Source: Orobanche coerulescens (lineage: Eukaryota; Streptophyta; Magnoliopsida; Lamiales; Orobanchaceae). From it: DNA of 64,000 nucleotides. Location of the stretch: assembly GCA_033398695.1 (NCBI GenBank), contig CM065802.1:80586096-80650095 (forward strand). The letters run 5' to 3'. The notes under the pieces were generated by a model, which saw only the letters and a list, made by a program, of their open reading frames with translations, was not told the origin of the DNA and made no database searches. A program made the translations under genes and the position numbers. Positions 9,559 through 21,509 of this stretch are shown here, piece by piece (within the stretch, counting starts at the first letter, position 1; each line of letters begins with the position of its first letter).

Positions 9559-12500
9559 TTACGAGTTGTAATCTTTTAATATAGGCAAATATTTTATTGA
9601 TATTGAAATAAAGAGTACAATATTTTGCTGTTTTGAAAATAAAATTACAAAAAATAATACAACAAGGAATTCAACTCCTGTAATCTGAGTGTCTCCATGG
9701 CCTTTTGGGGTCATTTTTGGTATTTTTTTCCACCAGTTCTCATGAGCGTCCCTGTCTCGATTCAGATATAAGGCTCGTCCTTCATATGACTTATCGAAGA
9801 CTAGGATCCAATCTTCTGGATGGGTAACCAAGTCACCTTGTCTATGTTTAGACTTCATCTGCTGCTGGAGCGGGAGCGTTCCTTCTTCCAACCTTTTCTT
9901 ATATTTCTCTGCGGCTTCCTGTACCGTCCTGCATCTGTTGAATATTGAAGATTCCCTGATAAGAACTACAAAGTATCTTAGAAGTTCATTCTTCCTCCAG
10001 TTTTTGATTTCTTCTGCAGTAGATTGTCGGTTGGCCGGGAGGTTCATAGCTTGCGTTTTTCGAACTAGGTTCTTACAAGGAAACTGAGGGTCCTGGAATT
10101 CTTGGCGATCTCCCTGTATTCTAACATTTTGAGATGAAAGACGGGAAATATCAGCAGTGATGCTGTCTTCAAAAGGAGCTAGCATTTCCTTCTCTTGCTC
10201 AAGCCTTGTTCTCCTTGCAGCTTCCCTCGCTTCTTCCCCCTTTTTGGCGTCATCAAGGTATGACACCTTCTCATCAAGGCATTCCAAGATTTGCATAGTA
10301 GCATCCTGTTTCGCCTCAAAACTTTTCATTTTCTCAACCAGGGAGGTGAGCACCTGTGTGATATCTTGAATTTTCTTGTCGTGGGCTCGAAGCTGGGAAC
10401 CGGATTCAATCATAGCTGATGCTTTCTTGGCCTCGGATACGCGTAGTTTAGATTGTTCTTCTCTTAGGATCTTCTCCTGTCGTTCTTTCAATTGGCTTAG
10501 GGCCTGTTTGAATACTGATGGCAAGATTCTGAAGGCTTCTTCCACTCGGGAAACTTCATGCCTTAGACCTGTCGTCTCTTCAACGGCTGATTGGTGCATC
10601 CAATCAAGAGCTTTTTCGACAAAATATAGGGCGTTGACGACGTCCTGGATGAAAACTGTTTGAAGGCCAAGAGCATGTAATCGCTCTTTCTTTGTGGCGG
10701 TTCTTGGAGAATCTGGCTGGGCGAAATCTTCAACTCCATTCAACCGTCTCAAGTTCACATTGGGACGTGAATTGAGTTGGACATCCTCAGGTATTATACC
10801 GTCGTCGGATTCCAAAACAGTTGAGGTTTTGGGAGCATCATAGGGTGGTTCGGAGACAGGGGTTGATGTTTTCTCTTGTTCGGCAGTGGGTTCTTAAGAC
10901 AAAGGTACATGAGGGACTAATTCCTCCAGCTGTCTCTCAGCTTCCACCTGCTCCGGAAGAGAGACTGATTCCTCGTGTGGGATGGCGTTGGGTTCTTCTT
11001 CGGCTTGGGCGGAATCAGGCTCGGGTGCCTGTTGGATAGCTGGTTGTTCCTCCATTACAGGAGGGGCTGAATCCTCGCTGTTGGTAACATAGTCTTGTTG
11101 ATGAGGAGGAGTTTGGTGTTGACTAGAAGTTCTTGTGCCCATCTGAGATTCAAATTCCTCGCGACTCATTATTATACCAGCCTGAAGGGCATCGTCATCA
11201 TCGTCCGAGTCGTGATCTGATTTTTGACTTTCGGGAGCTTGATCGCCGGATTTAGGTTTTCCTTTCTGACGGGCATCTGCTTTGTCCATCAGGTGGCTCG
11301 TGATCAACTCTTTGCAGATTAGGTTGTCCCATTGGATCAGGACTTCAACATCTGGTGAGTCTGTCACTTCCAACACATATCGTTCTTCTTCGCACCAATC
11401 GCTCTAGTTGTACAGGGTGCTGTATGGAGCGAGCCTGTAGGCTTTCCATTGTACGAAGCGATCATAAGCTTGCTCTATCTGCACAGAGATCAAAGTCTTA
11501 TTGATAATGGTGTCTGTGAAGGGGCTGCGTACGGTGCTTGGGTCCGCTGTATGCATGGATTCCTCGACAGGTATGGGTTCCTGTGTGGAGTTGGATCCCG
11601 AACAGGGGTTGGTACCCTGATGGGAGATGGATCCTTAATGGGTGTGGAATCCCGTACAGGAGAAGTAGCTTTAGGCTCCATAGAGGCAGCTGACTCTCTA
11701 GAGTCTTTAGAGTTGGCAGATGTCTGAATATCCGTCGTAGCCGCCAAAGGCTCGGGATCTACTGTCGCGACAGTAGCAGTCATCTCTTCCGCAGGGGTTG
11801 CGCCCTGTGGGTTTGGTTCAGTGGGTTGAGCCACTGAAGGAGCATCCTTGGAGGTTTCTATAGCTTTAACTTTTGAAAGCCTCATTAGCTTCCTTTTCGG
11901 CTTCTCAACAGCAACGGGAGTTTTGCTGTGAGATCTTTTTCTCTTCCTTGAAGTCTCCTCGCTCTGCGACTTCGAAGATACGTCTCTCGGATCAGCAGAT
12001 AGAGGCAAGTTTCGGACAAAAGGTCTGTTAGCGATCAGGGTTCTTTGGTTAAAAACAGTAGGCCTGACGCTTCCTAAGTATATCCGTGAATTGATTTTCT
12101 TCCCCTCTGCGGATTGCAGAACACCGCATTTCGTCAAAATGTAGTTCAGAAGCAAACCAAAGGACTTCGTCTTGCAACCTCTTAAGAATAATTTGGCATC
12201 AATTGACCTTTTCACAGGCCATAATTGCAACCATCATCCGGAATCTTAAATTCGTGCACATTTCGAAGGCATCTGTTCTATTCTCAATTACACGACAGTA
12301 GAAATCGTGTAAATAAACAAAAGGTAAACAAAAGAGTTTCTTATGGCATGAAGTGTGAACCGTTTCCACCGACGCTGAACGGTGAATAAGCCATAATATT
12401 TGGTCAAGAGTTCTTGGGACCCAAAGGTCTCAAGATCTTCCATTGTCAGGCCATCAGCAGGAATCCTATAGATATTCTGAAGTATCTCTTGGTCAACATG

Positions 12501-12805
12501 GATCTCGACTCCGCAAATGACAGCAGTGATGTCAGCAACATTTCCTCCCTGAGCAAGTGAGAAGAAATGGACAGCCGCATAGAGGTAGAATTCCTCAACC
12601 AGGTGAACATCAAAACGTTCAGCGGTGTGACTTCAAGGCGATAAAGTCCTTGTTGACGAATCCTAGTAATGACGTATTCCATCAATTCAACATCATCACC
12701 TTCTGAACGAACACGTTCAAGCATGACATATCTAGAAAAGATCCATCCATCGATGATATTGGAGGTCTTCTTGAGAGAGATGAAAGAGGTCTGAGAAGAT
12801 GCCAT
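9559..12805 (-). pseudogene. Element C third ORF (env-like/additional ORF), broken
   Basis: Pieces at 12805-12446, 12230-11490, 11376-10894 and 10815-9559 align in order with element D at 25483-28264, so they were once a single ORF of roughly 1,000 codons. ATG at 12805 opens MASSQTSFISLKK. The first ~250 codons contain, read with D, LVEEFYLNAVVRFF and VADITAVIRGVEIRVDQ, which resemble the 'putative plant transposon protein' domain by eye. Next comes a basic KRKR/KPKRK patch, a Pro/Asp repeat (PIKDPSPIRVPTPVRDPTP), an acidic DSDDDDDAL stretch, a long coiled-coil segment (~10600-10150) and a hydrophobic tail (FLVVLFFVILF). Frameshifts near 12630 and between 12230 and 11376, and a TAA at 10894-10896, break it. 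Sireviruses often carry an env-like ORF here; its function is unproven. Confidence 0.75.
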
Positions 12806-12930
12806 GATGATTCTCGAAGAAAAGATAAAGAATTTTCAAAGAGAAATGCAGTAAGAACAGAAAGATTTGTAGGCTGTATGCTCAAGAACTCGTTCAGTAT
12901 GCAGAAAGCGTAAAGAGTCTCAAATGGCAT

Positions 12931-13560
12931 TTACAGTCCTTTTATAGTGGGCGGCGAGGAAGGGTTTTCAGAGGATGAACGGTCAGATTTAAGGGATGGG
13001 AACCGTTGTTTAAAATGGACGACCACAATGAACTGAGTGCAATCGGTACAACTTATCTATCTAATTTTGAAATAAGAGCGGGTCCCACTTCCGACTTATC
13101 AAATTACCCTTTTTACCCGAAACGGCGGTGTAAAATTAATATAATAATATGAAACATCGTGGCTTTGAAGATACCAATGTCCAGATGTCGTGTAAAGCAT
13201 TTAATGCAAAAGATTTTATGATTATGACGGGGCACGTGGACACAAAGATCGTTTAAAAAATAACTAACATGATAATTGATTTCCCATAGTATGTGTTGTA
13301 TCCACGAAAATACAGCATTCCCCCTTAAAAGGTACATATGGGTTTCAATTCGATACAACAACTTTTCGGATTAATGCTGTATTCTTGGGTCGTAATGTAT
13401 TCCCTCTTAATTATTGCACACATTAGCTGTAGGATAATTCATATCTCTTTGTTCCTACAGTGATGTTCTGATAGACTGAGTGTACATATAACTAACGCTG
13501 GATACTGTATTCTTGGGTCTTACAGCATTCCCCCTCAATTTACTGAGTAAAAGCATTAAA
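12931..13560 (-). other. Element C spacer between polymerase and third ORF
   Basis: No ORF of note. It carries three repeats of a purine-rich motif followed by a GCTGTA-like sequence on the minus strand: near 13330-13314 (TTTTAAGGGGGAATGCTGTA), 13412-13391 (AATTAAGAGGGAATAC) and 13540-13521 (AATTGAGGGGGAATGCTGTA). Element D has the same three at 24780-25005. Repeated purine tracts at this place have been described in Sireviruses. They may mark a transcript start or act as extra priming sites. Confidence 0.6.
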
Positions 13561-13563
13561 AAC

Positions 13564-16500
13564 TTACAGGGAGTTAGGCTGTAGCAATCCCAATTCATGT
13601 CGAAGCATGCAGAATCTTGCTATGTCGAGAGGTTTGGTAAAGATGTCAGCTAACTGGATATCTGTATGAACTTTTTCCAGCCGAACATCCTTGTTCTCAA
13701 CATGATTCCTAATGAAGTGATGCTTCATGTGAATATGCTTGGTGCGCGAGTGTAATACAGGGTTGTGCATGATAGCAATTGCACTCGTGCTATCGCACAT
13801 AATTGGCGTTTCTTTGGATTCAATTCCATAGTCTGACAACTGTTGTTGCATCCAAAGGATCTGCATACAGCAACTACCAGCAGCATAGTATTATGATTCA
13901 GCTGTTGAAAGCGAGTTTGCCAATTATTTCTTGCTAAACCAAGACACAAGTCTAGGTCCAATAAAGTGACAAGTTCCACTTGTACTCTTCCTATCTAGCT
14001 TGCAACCTCCGAGATCTGAATTGCTGTAGCCAACTAAATCGAATCCGCCCTCTTTAGGATACCACAGTCCTACATCGACTGTTCTTTTGACGTATTTCAG
14101 GATTTGTTTGGCTGTTGCGAAGTGTGATTCTTTAGGTGCTACTTGATATCGCGCATACACTCCTACAGCAAACTGGATATCGGGCGTACTAGCCGTTATG
14201 TATAGGAGTGAGCCAATAAGCTTCCTGTAGAGTGATTGATCAACCGGCTTTCCAACTTCATCAGCACTAATTTGCATGGAAGTGCTCATGGGGGTTGGCG
14301 ATGATTTGGAAGTATTCATTCCAAACTTGTTGAGAAGCTCCTTGCTGTATTTTTCCTGGTTGATGAAAATCCCTGTAGGCAACTGCTTTACCTGCAATCC
14401 TAGGAAATAACTAAGTTCTCCCATCATACTAATTTCAAATTTACTTTGCATGAGAAGAGAGAACCTTTGACACAAAGTAAGGTTAGTTGAACTAAATATT
14501 ATATCGTCTACATATATTTGAACCATTAGAAGGTCATCACCTTCCTGTATTTTGAATAAGGTCTTGTCCACAGCACCTTTCTCGAATATATTATCGGTTA
14601 GATACTGGGACAGAGTCTCATACCATGCTCTCGGGGCTTGCTTAAGTCCATATAACGCTTTCCTTAGCCTGTATACTAGGTCTTCGCCTTCTGGATTGAC
14701 AAACCCTGGTGGTTGTTCAACATATACTTCTTCAGCAAGGTCTCCATTCAGGAATGCACTTTTGACGTCCATTTGGTATACAATGAAGCTCTTATGGGTG
14801 GCAAAGGCTAAAAATATCCTAATGGCTTCTAGCCTGGCTACAGGAGAAAATGTCTCATCATACTCTATGCCTTCTTCCTGTCTGTAGCCTTGGGTGACTA
14901 GTCGGGATTTATTCCTGATAATGAGTCCATTTCTATCCTTCTTGTTTCTAAATACCCATTTGGTTCCAATTACTGATTGATACGTAGGTCTGGGTACAAG
15001 ATACCATACGTTGCTTCTTTCGAAACCATTAAGCTCTTCTTCCATAGATGTGATCCAATGAGAGTTGTTGAGAGCTTTTTTGGTAGAAACAGGTTCGGAT
15101 TGGGCTAAGAATACAGAAATAGTGCATATATTAAGTCTTCTAAGCTCGGATAGAGATTTCCATTCAGGAAATGGAGATATCTCTGACTCGGGGTCTTCTT
15201 GCGCACATAGTATATTTCCTTGTGTACTCTGTATTCTCCTACGGGTAGAAACACTAGCATCAATGTTTCCTATGATCAACTTTTGTGGGTGATCTCTTAA
15301 CCATCTTCTGTTGGGTTCTAATTCGGGGTCCCATACTGTATCTTGAGTTGCTGTAGTTTCAGCTTCAGCTTGTATAGCATCGGCTTCATCTATGTCAGTT
15401 CTTACAGCTGCGGGGTTGATTTCTAAGTCAACGACAGGTTCTAATAGAGTTGGTGGATCTATGATGGATAGTTGTTGGATGTTCTGAGAAATGTCTTCTA
15501 CTCCTGTAGGATCATGGTGAGGTTCATTAAACACTACATGAACTGATTCCTCAATTGTTAGATTCCTTTTATTGAAGATCCTGTAAGCTTTGCTAATAGA
15601 GGAATATCCAACAAATATCCCTTCATCCGATTTCTCATCAAAGGTTCTAAGTTGATCCTTACCGTTGTTCAAAACGTAACACCTGCATCCAAAAATCTGA
15701 AAGTACGAAACTAATGGAGCTTTGTTATTCCATACCTCGTATGCTGTTTTGTTGTGATGCTTGTTGCTGATACAATAGTTTTGTGTATAGCACGCTGTAT
15801 TGGTGGCTTCGCCCCAGAAACGTTGTGGCACCTTGCTTGCGGCAATCATTGTCCTTGTTGCTTCCTTCAGCGTCCTGTTCTTTCGCTCGGCAACACCATT
15901 TTGTTGAGGTGTACGGGCAGCTGAGTATTCGTGCTGTATCCCATTTTCTGAATAGTATTGCTCTATAAAGCGGTTAGTGAATTCTGTACCTCTATCGGAA
16001 CGAATGGACACGATACTCGACCCTTTTTCATTTTGAAGATTTCTCAGGTGCTCGGGCAGTTCTGATGTTGTTTCCTTCTTTTTGCTTAGGAAAATTGTCC
16101 AAGCATACCTGGAATAATCATCAACAATAACGAGCTTACCTCCCAAACTTACCGGGTCTACAGGACCATACAGATCCATATGTAGCATTTCCAAAACTCT
16201 GTGGGTGGAAAGGTAGGATTTGCTTTTTAGGGTGGTCTTGATTTGCTTGCCTTTCTGACAGGGTCCACAAACGCTGTCTTTTTGGAATGAAACGTTTGGC
16301 AATCCTCTAACCATTCCCTATCTGGAGAGTTTGTTGATAGTCTTGAAGTTGACGTGTGACATCCTCTTGTGCCATAGCCAACTTAGATCTACAGTGCCTT
16401 TGGCAACAAAACAAGGAATTGTGGAGATCGTAGGCATCCAGTCAGCAATATACATATTATCTGATCTGCTTCCTGTGATCTATATTGAACTTCACCGAGA

Positions 16501-16741
16501 ACTATTTGTCACAAAACTGGCTAATACTAAGTAGATTGTACTGTAAGCCTTCAACATAAGCTACATCTGTGACTTTGAATTTTCCGACAAGTAGGGTTCC
16601 CTTCCCTCTTGCTCTTCCTTTAGATTTATCACCGAAGCGCACTTTTGGACCCCGACCTTCTACGTAATCTGACAGCTTGCTTTTATCTCCTGTCATGTGC
16701 CGGGAACATCCGATGTCGAAGCACCAAATGTCCTTCTCCAA
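13564..16741 (-). pseudogene. Element C pol: protease, integrase, reverse transcriptase, RNase H
   Basis: Minus-strand frame in the order protease-integrase-reverse transcriptase-RNase H, as in copia. The protease segment (16741-16502) reads CFDIGCSRHMTG; the usual DSG active site is D-I-G. A TAG at 16502-16504 ends it. Integrase (from 16314) shows the DDE acidic residues in [19 protein letters not shown] and [12 protein letters not shown]. Reverse transcriptase has [14 protein letters not shown] and YVDDIIF. RNase H shows [10 protein letters not shown] and DSTSAIAI, ending in DIFTKPLD. Further damage: TAA at 13924-13926 (KK*LANS) and a stop in place of the catalytic glutamate of the AESEYYAA motif. 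Integrase to reverse transcriptase is one open stretch of 796 codons, so decay is moderate. Confidence 0.92.
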
Positions 16742-16762
16742 AATGTCCTGTATGCAAACAAA

Positions 16763-19051
16763 TTAGGTAGATTTAGGTCCCCTTTGATTGTTGGGTCCAT
16801 GTATGTTAGTGCCTTTAAGTACCCAGATTTTCCTGACAGCAATAGGTTTACTGTAGGATGGTTTAGGTCCGTAATTGCGATTTCTACGTGGGGCATGTAC
16901 GTAGTTGCTATAACCATGATAGTTATTATGCATGTAAAATTCAGGGTTAATATTAGTCCAGTACAAATGCCGTCTTGGAGGTGGAGCCATTTTCTTTGGC
17001 CTTACAACTTGCCATCTGGGTCTCCATTTGGATTCCCAAAGTTGTTGTTGATACGGTGAGGATACTTGCTTTCGCGAGGGATACCTTGGCTCCTGTATCC
17101 AATATCTAGGCATGCTGTACTGAAAGTACTGACGTGCGGACCTTTGAGATTTGGATACAGCCTTCTTTCTGAACGGCTGTTGGCGCTGTTGATATGCTCG
17201 GGGAGCATGATGTTGGGTATGCCTTACAGGTCTGAATGGCTGGTGATTCCGCTGTATGGAATATGACTGTGGTGGCGGAATGGCAGCTTTTGCTGTTCGC
17301 GGTGCAACGGGTTCCTTCACATGACTCAGAACTTCTTCCGATACAGGAATGGGTTCCACACCCCTGACGGACACAGTACTAGTTTTCCCTTTATTTGAAA
17401 ATGAGCTGTATCCTAAGCCACTTTTATCATGAGCATGTTGCCCAGTGCTTAGAATTTCTTCCATTCTCTTGGATGATATCTCAAAAGATTTCAGAATGGT
17501 CTCAAGTTCTCCTTCTCGTTTTTCGAGAGTTTTTACTTTGGCTTGAAGCAGAACAAAATCATTTATATTGCTTTCACTATGAGTTTTAATCTCACTTAGT
17601 TCATGAGCAAGTAGATGATTGCTCTCCATGAGTTTTTCATACTCGACTTTGCTGTTTTCATAATCAACAGACATATTTTCGTAATTTACTTTCAGCAAGT
17701 CGTTTTCTTCTTTTAGCTCTAAGTTAGAAAGTTGGAGTTGTATATTTTCATTTTTCATTGTCTCATGGGCCATTTGAATGTTCTTAAACTCATTCATCAT
17801 GTTTTCAAAAGTATGAGATGCATTGGAAGGAATAGCTGAGGTTGAGCTTACCTCATCATCGCTATCTTCATCTTCCGGAATGTCCTTGGCCATAAAGCAC
17901 ATATAGGCTTTATCTTCGAAATGATCATTAGATGAATCACTGTCGGTGACTACCTGAAGACATTCTTCGGATTTTGATGGTGCGGGGGAGGCTTCTGATT
18001 CACCAATCAGGGCCTTGAGCTTGTTTTTCCAAGCACGTCTTCTTTCATCCTTTTCTTGTTGCTCGGCTTCTGGCAACCTTTGAACTTTAGGATGAGGACA
18101 TTTATTTGTGTAATGTCCTGGTTTCCTGCAATTATAACACAGGTTAGCATCACCATAGAAAGCTTCGGTACTTACCTTGTGAACAGGTTTGGGCCTGTAT
18201 GGGGTCTTTCTCGACTGCTTGATAAACTTCTTGAACTTATGCATGAGGAGCGCCATTTCGTCTTGCGACAGGATGTCATCGTCGCTGTCAGCATTCTTAT
18301 GAATGGGCTTTGATGAACTCGACATGCTGTGTCTTCGGTTGGATATATTGGCTAAGGCTATAGTCTTGGTGGGAGATTCTTCAGCTTTCTCTCTCCTGTC
18401 TATATCGTACTCAAATGCTTTGAGGTCAAAGAAGAGATCAAAAGTAGATATTTCATTAAGATTGCACGATACACGCATAGCTGTGGTCTTAATGTCCCAT
18501 CGGACAGGGAGTGATCTGAAAATTTTTAGGTTTTTCTCCCTTTGGGTATAAATCTTGCCTAATGCTTCAAGTTCACCAACAATGCCAGTGAATCTGAGGT
18601 CAAGTTCCTCAAGTGTTTCAGTTGGTTTCATTTCTAAAGATTCAAATTGCTGAGTTAATTTTGAAATCTTGTTTTGTTTTGAGAGCTCAGTTCCCTCACA
18701 AATTAACTTGAGTGTATCCCAGATATCCTTGGCTGATTTGCAGCTCTTTACCTTAGAGAACTTGCCTTTGTCAAGAGTGACAAATAGCGCATTGTTCGTG
18801 ACATTGTCGAGGTTGGCGCGCTTTCTTTCGTCAGAAGTCCATTGTTCGCGCTCTTTCTCGAGCATCTCTGCATGAGCCTGGCCTTCAATTCATGGGGCCG
18901 GATTTACCTTCATGATCTTTATGGGGCCATCCTGTATGACAAAAATCATCTCTTCGTACATTGCTGCAAGATGAGCCTCCATCCTAATTCTCCAATCATC
19001 AAATTCGTTAATAGAAAGCATAGGAACTTTATTGATCATTGATGTATCCAT
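16763..19051 (-). pseudogene. Element C gag (capsid-nucleocapsid)
   Basis: The start chosen is ATG at 19051-19049 (MDTSMINKVPML), about 100 bases after the primer-binding site. The capsid-like part has FDDWRIRMEAHL and AKDIWDTLKLICEG, followed by a long central region, a CCHC zinc knuckle CYNCRKPGHYTNKC near 18140-18100, and a coiled-coil segment (NLELKEENDLLK...). The C-terminal region is rich in Tyr, Arg, Gln and Pro. An in-frame TGA lies at 18890-18892, splitting off the first ~53 codons. Gag ends in TAA at 16763-16765, and pol follows in the same frame 7 codons later. The same TAA is present in element D. Confidence 0.9.
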
Positions 19052-19146
19052 ATGAGAATAAGAAAGAAAAAGACTGTTTTTCAAAAATAAGTGATTTAAG
19101 GATCTGATTCAATCAAAAATACGTCTGATTCTTTTTAAAATCAACC

Positions 19147-19158
19147 GCTCCGATACCA
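19147..19158 (-). promoter_or_regulatory. Primer-binding site of element C (initiator tRNA-Met type)
   Basis: Minus strand TGGTATCGGAGC starts two bases after the 5' LTR end. It differs by one base from TGGTATCAGAGC, the plant initiator-tRNA-Met complement used by most plant LTR elements. It fixes the orientation of element C. Confidence 0.85.
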
Positions 19159-19160
19159 CT

Positions 19161-20293
19161 TGTTGGCCACTAAGTATACGGGATACAGCTTGGAAAGTGT
19201 TTTAAATAAAAAGGGGTAGCGGAAGTCTTGTTTAAAGTAAGTTGCTGTAAACACAACAACTAGAAATGAAGTGTATACTTAAAATTAATCACAGATAATA
19301 AAACAGTAAATGCAGAAGGTAACTGACACGGTAATTAAAGTGGTTCGAGGTAAACCCCTCTACGTCTACTGTTCCTCCACATAGGAGTAAAAATGTTTAT
19401 TATAAATACTACGTACACAACTACGTATTTATAATCAAACCTAATCAATATATCGTTCACACAGATTGATATAATGATCTTAGCCTTCAACCGTTCACAC
19501 AGATTGGTTTAAGCTTTTACTTGACTGACTTCTTCATACACAGTTTCGAAGCTTCGTCTCTTCAATGCAAGTCCATCCACACAGTTCAGGAATAGCAAGG
19601 TTTCTCAGTCCACACATGGCTGATGGGTTTTGTTCAAGGATAGAACAATGTTTGAACAACATCTTTGACTTTCTGAGCTTTTAGCTGATGATGTGTTGTT
19701 CACGGTTGAGCACTTTGGATATTTCTTCTCTTAGAATATGCAGTATACTTGAAGAAATATGTTTGCTCTGAATATTCGTGTAAGCACTTGGTGGTTGTGG
19801 TTAATCCGTACGTGATCTTAAAACTCTTGGGATATATATATATAGCCTTCTTGAATATATCCGTTGAGATAGATCCGTTGAGCAAGAGTCCGTTCTAATG
19901 GGATGATGTGTTTGAATAAAACACGATCCGGATTTTGCGCTTGATTGAAGATCTCTGATGGCTTAATATTTAAATACTTAATCCTTTAGTATTTAAATAT
20001 ATCTTCTTAAACGGGACTTTGACTTTAGCGAATAATAGATATTCCTTCTTATCCTGTTTGGACATTGTATGGAATGATAGCTGCATTGTCGTTTCGATAC
20101 AGCTTCCATACTTAGTCTTATGAGACTCCTTTGCTGTATGATTGATTCACTGTATATTGGGACTACGAGAAGTCTTCGATACAGGTTGACACATTTGATT
20201 AGCTTTTCGATACAGCTGTTTGCTGTATGCTGGAATGGCACATTGTCAAAACATTCTGTCAAGATTTTCTATACATGGATTGTTATCCCAACA
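19161..20293 (-). repeat. 5' LTR of element C (1133 bp)
   Basis: Direct copy of 7998-9157. On the minus strand it begins TGTTGGGATAACAATCC and ends GTGGCCAACA, abutting the primer-binding site. A TATATATATATA run at 19831-19845 is the likely TATA element. Substitutions relative to the other LTR occur every few tens of bases, so the insertion is not very recent. Confidence 0.92.
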
Positions 20294-21509
20294 TCCTCAT
20301 GCTAAAGTTCAAAGGTTGCCGGAAGCCGAGCAACAAGAAAAGGATGATTTCGAAGATAAAGCCTATATGTGCTTTATGGTCAAAGACATTCTGGAAGATG
20401 AAGATAGCGATGATGAGGTAAGCTCAACCTCAGCTATTCCTACCAATGCATCTCATACTCTTGAAAACATGTTGAATGAGTTTAAGAACATTCATAAGGC
20501 CCATGAGACTTTGAAAAATGAAAATATACAGCAACAAATTTCTAACCTAGAGCTGAAAGAAGAAAATGACTTGCTGAAAGTAAACTATGAAAATATGTCC
20601 GTTGATTGAGAAAACAGCAAAGTCGATCATGAAAAACTCATGGAGAGCAATCATCAACTTACTCATGAACTAAGTGAGGCTAAAACTCATAGTGAAAGCA
20701 AGACAAATGATTTTGTTCTACTTCAAGCCAAAGTAAAAACTCTCGAAAAACGAGAAGGAGAACTTGAGACCATTCTGAAATATTTTGAGATATCATCCAA
20801 GAGAATGCAAGAAATTCTAAGCACTGGGCAACATGCTCATGATAAAAGTGGCTTAGGATACAACTCATTTTCAAATAAAGGGAAAACTAGTAATGTGTTC
20901 GTCAGGAGTGTGGAACCCATTCCTGTATCGGAAGAAATTCCGGGTCCTGTGACGGAACCCGTTGCACCGCGAACAGCAAAAGTTGCCATTCCGCCACCAC
21001 AGTCATATTCCAGACAGCGGAATCAACATCCACTAAGACCTGTAAGGCGTACTCAACAGTATGCTCCCCGAGCATATCAACAGCGCCAACAGCCGTTCAG
21101 AAAGAAGGCTGTATCCAAATATCAAAGGCCGGCACGGCAGTACATTCAGTACAGCACGCCTAGGTATTGGATACAGGAGCCTCGCTATTCTTCGCGAAAG
21201 CAATTTTCCGCACAGTATCAACAATAGCTTTGGAAATCCAACTGGAGACCCAGAAGGCAAGCTGTAAGGCCGAAGAAAATGGCTCCACCTCTAAGACGGC
21301 ATTTGTACTGGATTAATAATAATAACCCTGAATTTTACATGCATAATAATTATCATAGTTATAACGACTACGTACATTCCTCACGTAGACATCTCAACTA
21401 TGGACCTAAACCATCCTACAGTAAACCTATTGCTGTCAGGAAAATCTGGGTACCTAAAAGCACTAACATCTATGGACCCAACAAACAAAGGGGACCTAAA
21501 TCTACCTAA
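20294..21509 (+). pseudogene. Element D gag, second part
   Basis: Resumes after element C with PHAKVQRLPEAEQQEKD. About 40 codons present in element C's gag are then missing, and the frame continues DFEDKAYMCFM. It carries the coiled-coil segment NLELKEENDLLK and the Tyr/Arg/Gln-rich tail, ending GPKST followed by TAA at 21507-21509. In-frame stops occur at 20607-20609 and 21225-21227; the frame itself is kept. Protein similarity to element C gag is high throughout. Confidence 0.88.

Larger units (their letters stand above)
7998..20293 (-). mobile_element. Element C: complete 12.3-kb Sirevirus-type Ty1/copia retrotransposon
   Basis: Two direct LTRs (7998-9157 and 19161-20293) begin TGTTGG on the plus strand and end in CTAACA or CCAACA. 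They are flanked by TCCTC duplications. On the minus strand the order is 5' LTR, primer-binding site, gag, protease, integrase, reverse transcriptase, RNase H, a long spacer, a third ORF, polypurine tract, 3' LTR. Integrase before reverse transcriptase marks copia. The long extra ORF after the polymerase, together with the CCHC gag, indicates the Sirevirus lineage (SIRE1 relatives), which is inference. The coding region holds several stops and frameshifts, so this copy is not autonomous. Confidence 0.92.
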
